NCBI GenBank assembly: GCA_039178805.1
Contig: JBCDFC010000208.1
Coordinates: 1 to 8,821 of the forward strand
Direction of reading: 5' to 3'
Length of the DNA stretch: 8,821 bases
Origin: Thermohalobaculum sp039178805
GTDB lineage: Bacteria; Pseudomonadota; Alphaproteobacteria; Rhodobacterales; Rhodobacteraceae
Every line of letters starts with the position of its first letter. The stretch's first letter is position 1. Shown piece by piece: positions 1-6,978 of the stretch. The position numbers and the translations under genes are program-made. A model generated the notes under the pieces. It saw nothing but the letters and a program-made list of their open reading frames with translations. It had not been told where the DNA came from and did no database searches.

Positions 1-417
1 ATCCGAGCGGATCGGGATGTGGATCTGCGCCTCGAGCGTCGTGAGCGAAGGGCTTGCCCAAGTGAGCGTCGGCAGCCAGGCGAGGTTGACGAGCGCCATG
101 GAGTTACGCGGATGAGGCTGTCCGGTGGAACCCGTCGGGCGCTTTTTGCCGTCAGCGAAGGCGCGTTCCGGGAAATGGCAGCTCGCGCAGGACTGTGTGC
201 CGTTGCCGGAGAGACGTTGGTCGTAGAAAAGATGCCGGCCGAGCGCGATCTTCTCGGGCGTGAGCGGGTTTTCGGACGCGATCGCCGGCAACGGGATATG
301 CGGCGGCAGGCGCAGCATGCTGCGCAGATCCGGCTGCCCGCCGGTCGAAGCATTCGCCGCGATCATCCCGAGGAGGGCCGCGACGATCAACGCCGCGATG
401 GCGAGCGCCGCCCTCAT
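1..417 (-). CDS. mbnH: MbnH-family di-heme cytochrome c peroxidase-like protein, N-terminal part (cut by window edge)
   Basis: I translated 139 codons from an ATG at 417 to the window edge; the C-terminal part lies outside. The protein opens with a hydrophobic signal peptide or anchor (residues 2-21), then a segment typical of bacterial di-heme peroxidases (NPLTPEKIALGRHLFYD, about 50-66) and one heme c site, CASCH, at 77-81. The following HPRNSMALVNLAWLPTLTW (102-120) matches the family's RN-S-LVN-A pattern. The second heme site would lie beyond the edge. Known for the family: MbnH is periplasmic, reaches a bis-Fe(IV) state and oxidises a tryptophan of its partner MbnP to kynurenine. The neighbouring mbnP confirms the pairing. 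The start lies 5 nt after the mbnP stop, and the Shine-Dalgarno is weak, so translation is probably coupled. A generic CcpA/MauG-type peroxidase is the alternative, less likely given the partner gene. Confidence 0.86.
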   Translation of the reverse strand, partial: MRAALAIAALIVAALLGMIAANASTGGQPDLRSMLRLPPHIPLPAIASENPLTPEKIALGRHLFYDQRLSGNGTQSCASCHFPERAFADGKKRPTGSTGQPHPRNSMALVNLAWLPTLTWASPSLTTLEAQIHIPIRSD

Positions 418-422
418 CAGAG

Positions 423-1361
423 TTACTCGACGCGCCTGAAGATGCGGTTGGCGGCAGCGTCCGCCTCGCCAGTGCCCATATCGAGGCCGAAGGCGGGGAA
501 GATCACCATGCAGTCGGGCTGACGGCTCGACGAGTGGCAGTCTGTGCCGGGGCGTTCGCCGATCACGGCGAAGGTTTCCGGGTCGTAGACGGGTGCCACG
601 AAATCGACGGCGGCGAAGAGTGGCGCGAGATCGACGGCCACGACGGTCTCTGCCCGCGCCGCTACGGGCAGGGTGACGGCGGGGGTGTAGACGAGGCCGC
701 AGCGATCGCGGTCGCTGAGCGCCTTGGCCTCGGCCGGGCCGCAATCCATCGAGCCGATATGGACATAGCCCTCGCCGAACCGGCCATCGGTGACGTCGAC
801 GGTGTGGTTGAGGACGAAGTGGCGGTAGCCGGCGGCCCAGTTCCAGTGCATCTCGCGCATGGGCGAGGGTGCGTCTTCGGCCGCGGTGGCGGCGATCACG
901 GCGCGCATAAGCCGCTGAGGCACGCCGATGCGGAAGCTCACTGTGGCGGCCCCTCCAGGCGCGCGGGTACCGGTGACGGCGTCGTTCATCCGCTCGGTGC
1001 CCTCACCGAAACTAACCGAACCTGGCGCACAAGCGCCTGAGGAGGCGTCGGTGAGGTCGACGAGGGCGACCGCGCCCTCCGCCGCCACGAGCTGGAAGGG
1101 TGAGGGGGTGAGGCTAGCCGGGAGCGCCGTGCCCGCCCCATCGCGGAAGGTGACGTCGCTCACATAGAAGCGCAGGTCGTTGACCCCGACAGAGATGTCG
1201 CCGGAGGGGCCGATGCCGGTGATCGCGTCGGTGCAGCCGGCGGGGTCACTCCCATGCATCGCGACGAAACGGAGTGAGAAAGGCACCGGCTCTGCCCCTG
1301 CCCTCTCGGTTGCGGCCACAACGGCCGCTGCGAAGATCAGCACTCTCAGCATCGACGCCAT
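423..1361 (-). CDS. mbnP: MbnP-family periplasmic copper-binding protein (metallo-mystery pair four-Cys motif protein)
   Basis: This 312-residue protein has a signal peptide (about 1-23, probable cleavage after AGA). Six cysteines remain in the mature part: C43, C111, C207, C221, C275 and C284. C43 (AGCTDAITG) and the late Cys pairs fit the family's four-Cys pattern. The block MHWNWAAGYRHF (171-182) is a family hallmark. It contains the only two tryptophans of the protein, W173 and W175, so the kynurenine made by MbnH in characterised members must come from one of them if that chemistry operates here. Known role: binds copper in the periplasm; physiological purpose unsettled. It lies directly upstream of mbnH (5-nt gap) and downstream of a TonB receptor. 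Start choice: GAGGAAGG abuts the ATG at 1361, whereas the ATG at 1352 (Met4) has AAGG at 9 nt and overlaps an upstream small-ORF stop as ATGCTGA. The true start may therefore be 1352; the signal peptide works either way. Confidence 0.9.
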   Translation of the reverse strand: MASMLRVLIFAAAVVAATERAGAEPVPFSLRFVAMHGSDPAGCTDAITGIGPSGDISVGVNDLRFYVSDVTFRDGAGTALPASLTPSPFQLVAAEGAVALVDLTDASSGACAPGSVSFGEGTERMNDAVTGTRAPGGAATVSFRIGVPQRLMRAVIAATAAEDAPSPMREMHWNWAAGYRHFVLNHTVDVTDGRFGEGYVHIGSMDCGPAEAKALSDRDRCGLVYTPAVTLPVAARAETVVAVDLAPLFAAVDFVAPVYDPETFAVIGERPGTDCHSSSRQPDCMVIFPAFGLDMGTGEADAAANRIFRRVE

Positions 1362-1486
1362 CCTTCCTCATGATATCGAGGCATGGCGCGTCGCCATGCG
1401 GGGCATTGCCGCGATTGGGAACGGTCGCCACGACCATGCCAAGGAGCACGGATCAAGGCGTCGGCACGTTGTCGAGTGGTTCGCAT
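1346..1486 (-). CDS. possible 46-residue small ORF between TonB receptor and mbnP
   Basis: An ATG at 1486 lies 11 nt after the TonB receptor stop. It is preceded by GGGAGG (1492-1497) with a 5-nt spacer, one of the best ribosome-binding sites in the window. The frame runs 46 codons and ends in TGA at 1346-1348, overlapping mbnP as ATGCTGA at mbnP Met4. The deduced peptide starts MRTTRQRADALIR and is very basic: 12 Arg, 3 Trp, 2 Cys and 2 His. It has no signal peptide or membrane segment and resembles nothing I know, including methanobactin precursors. Against it: third-position GC is only about 47 percent by hand count, well below neighbouring genes. It may serve only to couple receptor and mbnP translation, or be chance. 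Confidence 0.3.
   Translation of the reverse strand: MRTTRQRADALIRAPWHGRGDRSQSRQCPAWRRAMPRYHEEGWRRC
1381..1399 (-). other. perfect 8-bp inverted repeat in the TonB receptor-mbnP gap
   Basis: GCATGGCG and CGCCATGC flank a 3-nt loop, giving a strong RNA hairpin about 100 nt after the receptor stop and 20 nt before the mbnP start. No T-tract follows, so it is not a canonical terminator. It could stabilise or process the upstream mRNA segment, or tune mbnP translation. It lies inside the possible 46-residue ORF. Confidence 0.4.
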
Positions 1487-1497
1487 GGTAGCCTCCC

Positions 1498-3639
1498 TCA
1501 GAACGTGACCTTGAGCCGCCCGGCGACCGTGAAGGGCTGGATCGGAGCGGTGTTCCCTTGGAAGTTGAAATTGGGGACGAAAGTGTCGCTGTCGAAGAGG
1601 TTGTCGATCCCGATCGCCGCCTCCACCGGCCCGCGCCGGTACGAGACTTGCGCATCGACCGTCACATAGCCGTCGGTGAAGAAGGTGTTGCCAAGATCGC
1701 CCGGCTGGCTTGACAACGCGGTCACGCCAAGACCCACGCCAAGACCCTCGAGCACTCCGTCGAGCGCGTCGTAGCGCATGGCGATGCGTCCGGAATGCTC
1801 TGGCACGCGCTGCAGCTCGTTGCCTTCGAAGGGGCTGCCGCCTTCGACGATCTCGGCATCCGTGTAGGCGTAGTTCGCGAGGAACCGCCATTCCGGCGCA
1901 GGCTGCCATATGACATCGACTTCGACGCCGCGGGAGCGTTGGTCCGCCACATCGAGCACACCGACCTGGGCGGCCGATGTCGCCAGCACCGCCGCGTCGT
2001 CACGCTTTAGGTTGTAGGCCGCGATGCTGCCGGAAAGCCCGAGTTCAGGGCGGTTGAAGCGGAGCCCGACCTCGACTTGCTCGTTCCGCTCGATCGCCAC
2101 CTCCTCGATCGTGAAGAAGCTGAAGCTTGCGGCCACGCCCTGCGGCGTGCGGAACCCGCGACCCCAGCCAACGAAGGGCGTGAACCCGGCGCCGATATCG
2201 ACGGCCAGGCCAACCCGTGGGCTGAGGATGGTGTCGGTGATGTCCGGCACGCCGATGGTCTGAATATTGGTGCCCGATACCGACAGTGCCGCGAGGAAAT
2301 GAAAGCGGTCGTAGAAGGTCGACTGGCTTTGGAAGATGCCCGTGACGGTGTCGAGATTGAGCCCGAAGGGCGAGGCGAAGCTCCCGCTGTCGAAGGGCAC
2401 CGATTGGATCACCGAAAGATCCTGCGAGGCGGGGCCGAAGTTGAAGAAGCTCACGCCATTGGTGTCTGTCGACTGATACTCGGCCCCGACGAGCAGCGTG
2501 TGCTCCCAGTTATCGGCCAGATCCGCCTCCCAGACTACTTCGCCGCCCACATCGAAGGTGTTGACCTGCAGAAGCTGCGTGTTGTCCGTCCGCACGATGT
2601 CGCCGGGGGCGCCCGCACCGAAGAGGTTGATCCCGGAGAGCGTCGTGTTCTGCTCGCCGTCGGCGTCCTGATAGCCGCTGCGGAAGCGCGCCGTGACGCC
2701 ACTGCCGAATTCGTGCTCTGCAAGAATGTCGAAGCTGTAGGCCTCGAGCACCGTGTCGGGCTGGTCGAACGCCGCCACGGCGTCCCGGGCGGAGAAGCCG
2801 GGTGCGGGCACTTCGTCGCCGAGCGTCGGCAAACCGTTGTAGAAGTTGAACTGCGAGTACTGGTAGCGCCCGCGCAGCGTCACCGCCGTCGTCCCGTTGT
2901 CGTAGCGGAGGGTCGGAAAGATCCCGACAGTCTCGTCATCCGCCTGATCGACGAAGTCGTTCGACGTCCGATAGTCGCCCGTGACACGGAAGGCGAGATC
3001 GCCATTCTCGATGAGCGGCTGGTTCACGTCGAAGGCGACATTGTAGAAATCGAACATTCCCGCGCTGCCTTCTAGGCTGTAGCGCGCGTCACGGAGCGGC
3101 GTCTTCTCCACGAGATTGATGACGCCCGAGATCGGAGCGCCGTTTGCGGCGGTGAAGAGGCCCGAGCTCGTGCCCTTGATCACCTCCACCCGTTCGAGAT
3201 TGATCGTGCTCTCCGGGTCGAGGCCCTGATCGAAGAACGAGACGCGACCGTTCACGTACGCTTCGGTGAACTGTCCGCGGATCAGAAAGTTACCGTCGAG
3301 CTGCTGAGTGCGCTCGCGCCGTTGGATGCCCTGAACGCCTGAGACGTTGCGCACGACGTCGGAGACCGTATCGGCCTGCTGATCATCGATCACCTGGCGC
3401 GGGATCACCTGGATGGATTGCGGGATCTCTTCGATCGGGGTGCGCGTTCGGGTCGTGCTGTCCGCCGTGAAAGCGCGCCAGCCATCGACCGGCCCTGCGG
3501 GGGTATCGAGCATTTCGCCCTCCACCACGATCTCATCGAGTTCAACGCCGGTGGACTGGGCGCCGGCAGATGTTGCGGCAAGCGCCGAGCCGGCAATGGC
3601 AAACGCAGAAAGCGCCGCCGAGTGGGCATTCGTTGTCAT
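1498..3639 (-). CDS. TonB-dependent siderophore-type outer-membrane receptor
   Basis: This 713-residue outer-membrane receptor takes up a metal chelate using TonB-ExbBD energy. Signal peptide about 1-27 (ending SAGAQ); TonB box-like LDEIVVEG at 34-41; plug domain about 65-185 with the siderophore-receptor signatures IPQSIQVIPRQVI (72-84), YVNGR (128-132), LDPESTINLERVEVIKG (140-156) and GVINLVEKTP (172-181). The rest is a 22-strand-type barrel ending in Phe (RLKVTF). There is no N-terminal FpvA/FecA-like signalling domain, so it probably does not signal to an ECF sigma factor. The usual plug motif LYG...PGG is altered to LFTAANGAPISG. Start: GAGGG with a 4-nt spacer before the ATG. Substrate unknown; sequence alone suggests a hydroxamate-type ferric siderophore, but position upstream of mbnP/mbnH suggests copper or a copper chelate, as for MbnT. 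The gene sits 33 nt downstream of the small DUF2946-like gene, so the two are likely cotranscribed. Confidence 0.95.
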   Translation of the reverse strand: MTTNAHSAALSAFAIAGSALAATSAGAQSTGVELDEIVVEGEMLDTPAGPVDGWRAFTADSTTRTRTPIEEIPQSIQVIPRQVIDDQQADTVSDVVRNVSGVQGIQRRERTQQLDGNFLIRGQFTEAYVNGRVSFFDQGLDPESTINLERVEVIKGTSSGLFTAANGAPISGVINLVEKTPLRDARYSLEGSAGMFDFYNVAFDVNQPLIENGDLAFRVTGDYRTSNDFVDQADDETVGIFPTLRYDNGTTAVTLRGRYQYSQFNFYNGLPTLGDEVPAPGFSARDAVAAFDQPDTVLEAYSFDILAEHEFGSGVTARFRSGYQDADGEQNTTLSGINLFGAGAPGDIVRTDNTQLLQVNTFDVGGEVVWEADLADNWEHTLLVGAEYQSTDTNGVSFFNFGPASQDLSVIQSVPFDSGSFASPFGLNLDTVTGIFQSQSTFYDRFHFLAALSVSGTNIQTIGVPDITDTILSPRVGLAVDIGAGFTPFVGWGRGFRTPQGVAASFSFFTIEEVAIERNEQVEVGLRFNRPELGLSGSIAAYNLKRDDAAVLATSAAQVGVLDVADQRSRGVEVDVIWQPAPEWRFLANYAYTDAEIVEGGSPFEGNELQRVPEHSGRIAMRYDALDGVLEGLGVGLGVTALSSQPGDLGNTFFTDGYVTVDAQVSYRRGPVEAAIGIDNLFDSDTFVPNFNFQGNTAPIQPFTVAGRLKVTF

Positions 3640-3672
3640 ACGTCCCTCGTCTGATCTGTTTGGTGGTACGGA

Positions 3673-4104
3673 TCAGGACAGGGACGGGGGCCCTCTCAAC
3701 GGCGGGCGAACGTGCTCGGCCGCGTCGCAATGGCCGAGGGATGTGCCGGTCGAAGCCACGGTGACGGGCTGAGGCACGGATGCCGGGGTCGCACTGGGAC
3801 AGCCCGGCATGACGAATGCGCCAAGGACCGAACAGTCCATTGCCGCAACGACTGTATCGGCGGGGGCCTCCGGCTCCGCCGCGCCATCGTCCGCTCCGAA
3901 GAGATCGACGGCGATGTACTCGATGACCCCGCCGCTGCAGAAGGGCACCAAGATCGTGCCAGGGGCGGCATTTGCAGTGGCAGCGGCGACGGCGAGCGGC
4001 GCCAACACGGCCTTGAGGAGCATGACGAGGACAATCGTCATCGCCACCCACGCCTGGAGCACGCGCGTCAACCTGTGCGCCGAAACCGTCATCACCACCA
4101 TCAT
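3673..4104 (-). CDS. small DUF2946-like secreted or anchored protein with four cysteines
   Basis: With the ATG at 4104 this gives 143 residues. Residues about 20-45 form a hydrophobic segment (WVAMTIVLVMLLKAVLAPLA) ending in ATANAAPG, a plausible signal peptide with cleavage after ANA. The mature part has four Cys (56, 91, 102, 126): the first in LVPFCSGGVIEY, then MDC, PGC and GHC. The tail ends in RPPLRGPPSL, a Pro-rich end I associate with small alphaproteobacterial proteins next to TonB receptors. The pattern (short N-terminal helix, then a Cys in a 'P-C-GG-E/RY' context) resembles DUF2946, whose members often sit in copper or TonB-receptor loci; this is family recognition by eye. Function unknown; periplasmic metal binding is an inference. 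Start uncertain: ATGs at 4155, 4104, 4101 and 4092 are in frame. I chose 4104 because GGAAA lies about 6 nt upstream and the segment 4105-4155 has poor coding bias. It is probably the first gene of the operon. Confidence 0.62.
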   Translation of the reverse strand: MMVVMTVSAHRLTRVLQAWVAMTIVLVMLLKAVLAPLAVAAATANAAPGTILVPFCSGGVIEYIAVDLFGADDGAAEPEAPADTVVAAMDCSVLGAFVMPGCPSATPASVPQPVTVASTGTSLGHCDAAEHVRPPLRGPPSLS

Positions 4105-4385
4105 CCGGTTTCCAGCACGCCACGCAACGCCAAAGGGAAGACTGATCATGGCCATGCCACCGTGACGCCACTCAGCCACAATTCTCGAGTTCGGATCACG
4201 AGGCCCTGAGGGCGGGTGCGCCGGTGAGGTTTGAGCAATTCGTGCAGTCCGCTGATCGTAGATCTTCAGGGCAAACGAACAACGATCCATGCTGAGCTTC
4301 GGCGAGCCCAATAGGCGTCGTCGGCGTTCACAGCGGGCCCCACCATCGTACTACCTGGTCGCCGAACGGTTTGGAGGCGGACAAC
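4105..4385. other. non-coding spacer between divergent units, presumed promoter region for both
   Basis: About 280 nt separate the minus-strand metal operon from the plus-strand methyltransferase, so both promoters should lie here. I see no convincing sigma70 match, Fur box or known copper-regulator operator. Two small dyads stand out: GCCC-TGA-GGGC around 4203-4213, and CTGATC-GTA-GATCTTCAG at 4252-4269 (an inner GATC/GATC pair flanked by CTGA/TCAG). Either could be an operator, but both are short. The clearest signal is GGAGG at 4373-4377, which sets the methyltransferase start. Confidence 0.45.
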
Positions 4386-5120
4386 ATGCACGATGACGGT
4401 TACTTCGATGAGGCGGTTGCAACGCAGTACGATCGAGACACTGCCGCTGCGGAACACGACCCCATCCCTTCGATCGTGGCCCTCTTGGCCGAGCTCGCTG
4501 GACAAGGACAGGCCTTGGAATTCGCGATCGGCACCGGACGCATCGCCTTGCCCTTGGCGGCGCGGGGCGTATCCGTTGCGGGCATCGAACTGTCGCGACC
4601 CATGATAGAGCGTCTAAGGGCGAAGCCGGGTGGAGAGACGCTGCCTGTAAGGGTCGGAGACATGGCGAAGACCCGCATGCCGGGAGAATTCACGCTCGTC
4701 TATCTCGTCTTCAACACGATCAACAATCTGGTCACGCAGGACGCCCAGATCGCATGCTTTGAAAACGCCGCTGCGCATCTGGCGCCGGGAGGGGCGTTCC
4801 TCGTCGAAGTTGGCGTCCCGCCGTTGCAACGCCTGCCGCTCGGCGAAACGCTGCTCGCCTTCGAGCGGAGCGAGCGGCACTGGGGTGTCGACGAGATCGA
4901 CGTTGTGAGCCAGCGCTTCACGTCCCACCATTTGCGACTGCGCGACGCCGGCTTTGAGCGTCAGTCGATCCCGTTCCGGTATGTTTGGCCCTCGGAGCTC
5001 GACCTCATGGCGCGGATAGCAGGGCTCAAGCTTGTGGAGAGATGGAGCGGCTGGATGAAGCAGCCCTTCACCAACACGAGCACCCGCCACATCTCCGTTT
5101 GGAGAAAGCCGGCGATGTGA
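4386..5120 (+). CDS. class I SAM-dependent methyltransferase
   Basis: This 244-residue soluble enzyme has a Rossmann-type SAM-binding fold. Motif I is ALEFAIGTGRIALPLA (43-58), with the glycine-rich loop as AIGTGR instead of the commoner GxGxG. The acidic residue after strand 2 is in VAGIELS (64-70). GDMA (91-94) follows, then strand 4 LVYLVFNTINNL (104-115) and HLAPGGAFLVEV (131-142). The C-terminal part has RYVWPSELDLMARIAGL and ends HISVWRK, a pattern I recall from methyltransferases common in actinobacteria; acceptor substrate unknown. Start: the ATG at 4386 has GGAGG 8 nt upstream; an in-frame TTG at 4371 would place that site inside the gene and is less likely. Third-position GC is roughly two thirds in the first 50 codons by hand count, a little below the ABC transporter. 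It stands alone on the plus strand, so no operon partner hints at its job. Confidence 0.9.
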   Translation: MHDDGYFDEAVATQYDRDTAAAEHDPIPSIVALLAELAGQGQALEFAIGTGRIALPLAARGVSVAGIELSRPMIERLRAKPGGETLPVRVGDMAKTRMPGEFTLVYLVFNTINNLVTQDAQIACFENAAAHLAPGGAFLVEVGVPPLQRLPLGETLLAFERSERHWGVDEIDVVSQRFTSHHLRLRDAGFERQSIPFRYVWPSELDLMARIAGLKLVERWSGWMKQPFTNTSTRHISVWRKPAM

Positions 5121-5160
5121 TTGGCCGCCGGTCTCGTAGCTCGAAAGCTGAAGACGGAGG

Positions 5161-5191
5161 CGAAGCGCGCATCGCGTGGAAACGCGCTTCG
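5161..5191. terminator. stem-loop between convergent genes, possible bidirectional terminator
   Basis: CGAAGCGCG and CGCGCTTCG form a perfect 9-bp stem around a 13-nt loop. It lies 40 nt after the methyltransferase stop and 4 nt after the ABC transporter stop, the right place to end both transcripts. No T-tract follows on either strand, so it is not a classical intrinsic terminator; it may act with Rho or as a 3' end stabiliser. Confidence 0.45.
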
Positions 5192-5195
5192 GATC

Positions 5196-6953
5196 TCAAG
5201 CCGCGAGCGTTTGTCGTTCGCGGAGGGCGCGGTAGAGGCCGCCTTCGCGGGCCATCAGCTCCGAGGGCGTACCATCTTCGACGATACGGCCCTGCTCGAA
5301 CACGAGGATCCGGTCCATCCGCTCCACGGTCGAGAGACGGTGGGCGATCACCAGAGTGGTACGCCCCTCCATCAGCCGCTCGGCAGCCTCGGCAACGCGC
5401 GCCTCGGCTTCAGAGTCGAGCGACGATGTCGCCTCGTCCATCACCAGCACAGGTGCGTCGGACAGGAACGCCCGCGCGATCGCCACACGCTGGCGCTCGC
5501 CGCCCGAAAGCTTCACGCCCCGCTCACCCACTTCCGTGCCATAGCCTTTGGGCAGGCGCTCGATGAAGCCAGCGGCACCCGCGCGCGCTGCCGCTTCGCG
5601 TACATCGTCCATGGTTGCACCAGGGCGCGCATAGGCGATGTTCTCGGCCAGCGAGCGGTGGAAGAGGATCGGCTCTTGCGGCACGAGCGCCACCTGTCGA
5701 CGCAGCTCCGCCAGCGGAACCTGAGCGATATCGACCCCGCCGAGCGTGATCGCACCGCCCGTGATCTCGTGAAGTCGCTGGATCAGCTTGACGAACGTCG
5801 TCTTACCGGAACCCGAGCGCCCCACGAGGCCAACTTTCTGACCCGCTGGGATGGCCACATGCAGATCGGTAAAGAGCGGCGTCGGCGCCCCTTCGTAGCC
5901 ATAGTCGACATGCTCGAAGGCGAGCGCCGCGGCCCGCGGCGGCAAGGCGCGCGCAGGTGTGCGGACAACCTCGCGCTCGGGCGTCACAGCCATCAGGTCC
6001 ACCAGTTCTTCTGCGTCGTTCACCGCCTTCTGCAGCATCCGCACATGGTTGCCGATCTGGCGGAGGTAGCCATCGAGCATGCCGAGCGCCGAGACGACGA
6101 AGGCGATCTCCCCAGCCCCCGCAGCGCCCTGCACGAAGGCGAGCAGCGCACTGCCGAGGACCGCCGCTCTCAAGCACCAGAGCGAGGCATCCTGAGCGAG
6201 ACCCGAGCAGGTACCCCGCCGCCAGGTTCGCCTTGTCCGATGCGCCCATTTGTCGAGGACGCGCCCCAGCCGCTCCTCCTCACGCAGCTCACCGGCATGG
6301 GCGCGCACCACGGCGTTCGAGGTGATCGCATCGGCGAGCGCACCCGAGACGCGACTGTCCTGTGCGTTCGACAATCGCGCTGCCGGCGCCACCCAGCGCA
6401 AGGTGAGGCTAAGCGAGAGCCCGACGAAGAGAGCCGCACCGCATAGCGCAAGGAGCCCCACCTCCCAACGGAACGCGGTGAGCGTGCCGATCGTGCCGAG
6501 CAGGATCAGGCTCGAGGGCAGCAGGGCCAGCATGAGCACATCGGCCATGTCGTCGAGCGCCCAGGCACCACGCGTGATCTGCCGCACCGTTGAACCCGCG
6601 AAGGCGTTCGCGTGCCAAGAAGCCGGCAGGTGCTGCACGCGCGCGAAGGCCTCTGCCTCTGCATCGCGCATGGTCGGCACGGTCAGGTCGACAACGGTGA
6701 AGTAGCTGAAGACCTTGGCAACGATCGACACGCTACCCAGACCGAGGAGCAGGAAGAAGGCGCCCCACGGAGGCTGATCCTCCGCAACCGCGGCCACGAG
6801 GCGACCTGTGACAACCGGGATCGCGACATCGGCAGACGTGGCCGTGAGCACCAGCGCGATGAGAGCAACGACGAGGCGACGCCGACGCACCCATAGGTCG
6901 ACAGCGAAGGAGAGGACGCGGACGAAGGTGCCGCGGGACGAGAAACGGGGCAT
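5196..6953 (-). CDS. ABC exporter half-transporter (fused transmembrane and ATPase domains)
   Basis: This 585-residue protein has the ABC type IV exporter layout. A membrane domain covers about 1-320 with hydrophobic segments near 27-48, 63-88, 140-160, 164-185, 260-278 and 281-295. The ATPase domain spans about 343-575: Walker A GRSGSGKTT (378-386), Q-loop Q426 (VPQEP), signature LSGGERQ (482-488), Walker B VLVMDE (502-507), D-loop SSLD (510-513) and H-loop H538. All catalytic residues are intact, so it should be an active homodimer or half of a heterodimer. The family exports lipids, peptides, drugs or glutathione conjugates; the substrate is not deducible, and no second half-transporter is adjacent. 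The start lacks a Shine-Dalgarno: a small hairpin (CGCGG/CCGCG, 6962-6978) occupies that position. Upstream lie a strong promoter, a 19-codon ORF and a GC-rich hairpin on the same strand, hinting at leader-controlled expression. The stop is followed at once by a stem-loop. Confidence 0.94.
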   Translation of the reverse strand: MPRFSSRGTFVRVLSFAVDLWVRRRRLVVALIALVLTATSADVAIPVVTGRLVAAVAEDQPPWGAFFLLLGLGSVSIVAKVFSYFTVVDLTVPTMRDAEAEAFARVQHLPASWHANAFAGSTVRQITRGAWALDDMADVLMLALLPSSLILLGTIGTLTAFRWEVGLLALCGAALFVGLSLSLTLRWVAPAARLSNAQDSRVSGALADAITSNAVVRAHAGELREEERLGRVLDKWAHRTRRTWRRGTCSGLAQDASLWCLRAAVLGSALLAFVQGAAGAGEIAFVVSALGMLDGYLRQIGNHVRMLQKAVNDAEELVDLMAVTPEREVVRTPARALPPRAAALAFEHVDYGYEGAPTPLFTDLHVAIPAGQKVGLVGRSGSGKTTFVKLIQRLHEITGGAITLGGVDIAQVPLAELRRQVALVPQEPILFHRSLAENIAYARPGATMDDVREAAARAGAAGFIERLPKGYGTEVGERGVKLSGGERQRVAIARAFLSDAPVLVMDEATSSLDSEAEARVAEAAERLMEGRTTLVIAHRLSTVERMDRILVFEQGRIVEDGTPSELMAREGGLYRALRERQTLAA

Positions 6954-6961
6954 GGGAGTAT

Positions 6962-6978
6962 CGCGGAGAAAACCCGCG
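6962..6978 (-). promoter_or_regulatory. small hairpin occupying the ribosome-binding position of the ABC exporter
   Basis: CGCGG and CCGCG pair around a 7-nt loop, ending 8 nt before the ABC exporter ATG. No Shine-Dalgarno is seen there. The structure could limit translation unless ribosomes arrive from upstream, but 5 bp is short and may be chance. Confidence 0.25.

Noticed and set aside
1246..1449. 67-codon minus-strand ORF starting in the receptor-mbnP gap with a hydrophobic beginning
   Set aside because: It begins at a GTG with no ribosome-binding site, and most of it overlaps mbnP out of frame.
1362..1497. Methanobactin precursor (MbnA) next to mbnP
   Set aside because: No frame gives a short leader followed by the Cys-containing core expected of MbnA, and no MbnB or MbnC is in the window.
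2077..3075. 332-codon plus-strand ORF opposite the TonB receptor
   Set aside because: It is antisense to a clear receptor with domain motifs; its sequence is low-complexity and charged, as expected of a GC-rich shadow frame.
4105..4385. Fur box or copper-regulator operator in the divergent spacer
   Set aside because: Nothing close to known consensus sites was seen; only short dyads.
5121..6446. 441-codon plus-strand ORF opposite the ABC exporter, beginning right after the methyltransferase stop
   Set aside because: It is rich in Arg and His, has no recognisable domain and no ribosome-binding site, and lies antisense to a complete ABC ATPase.
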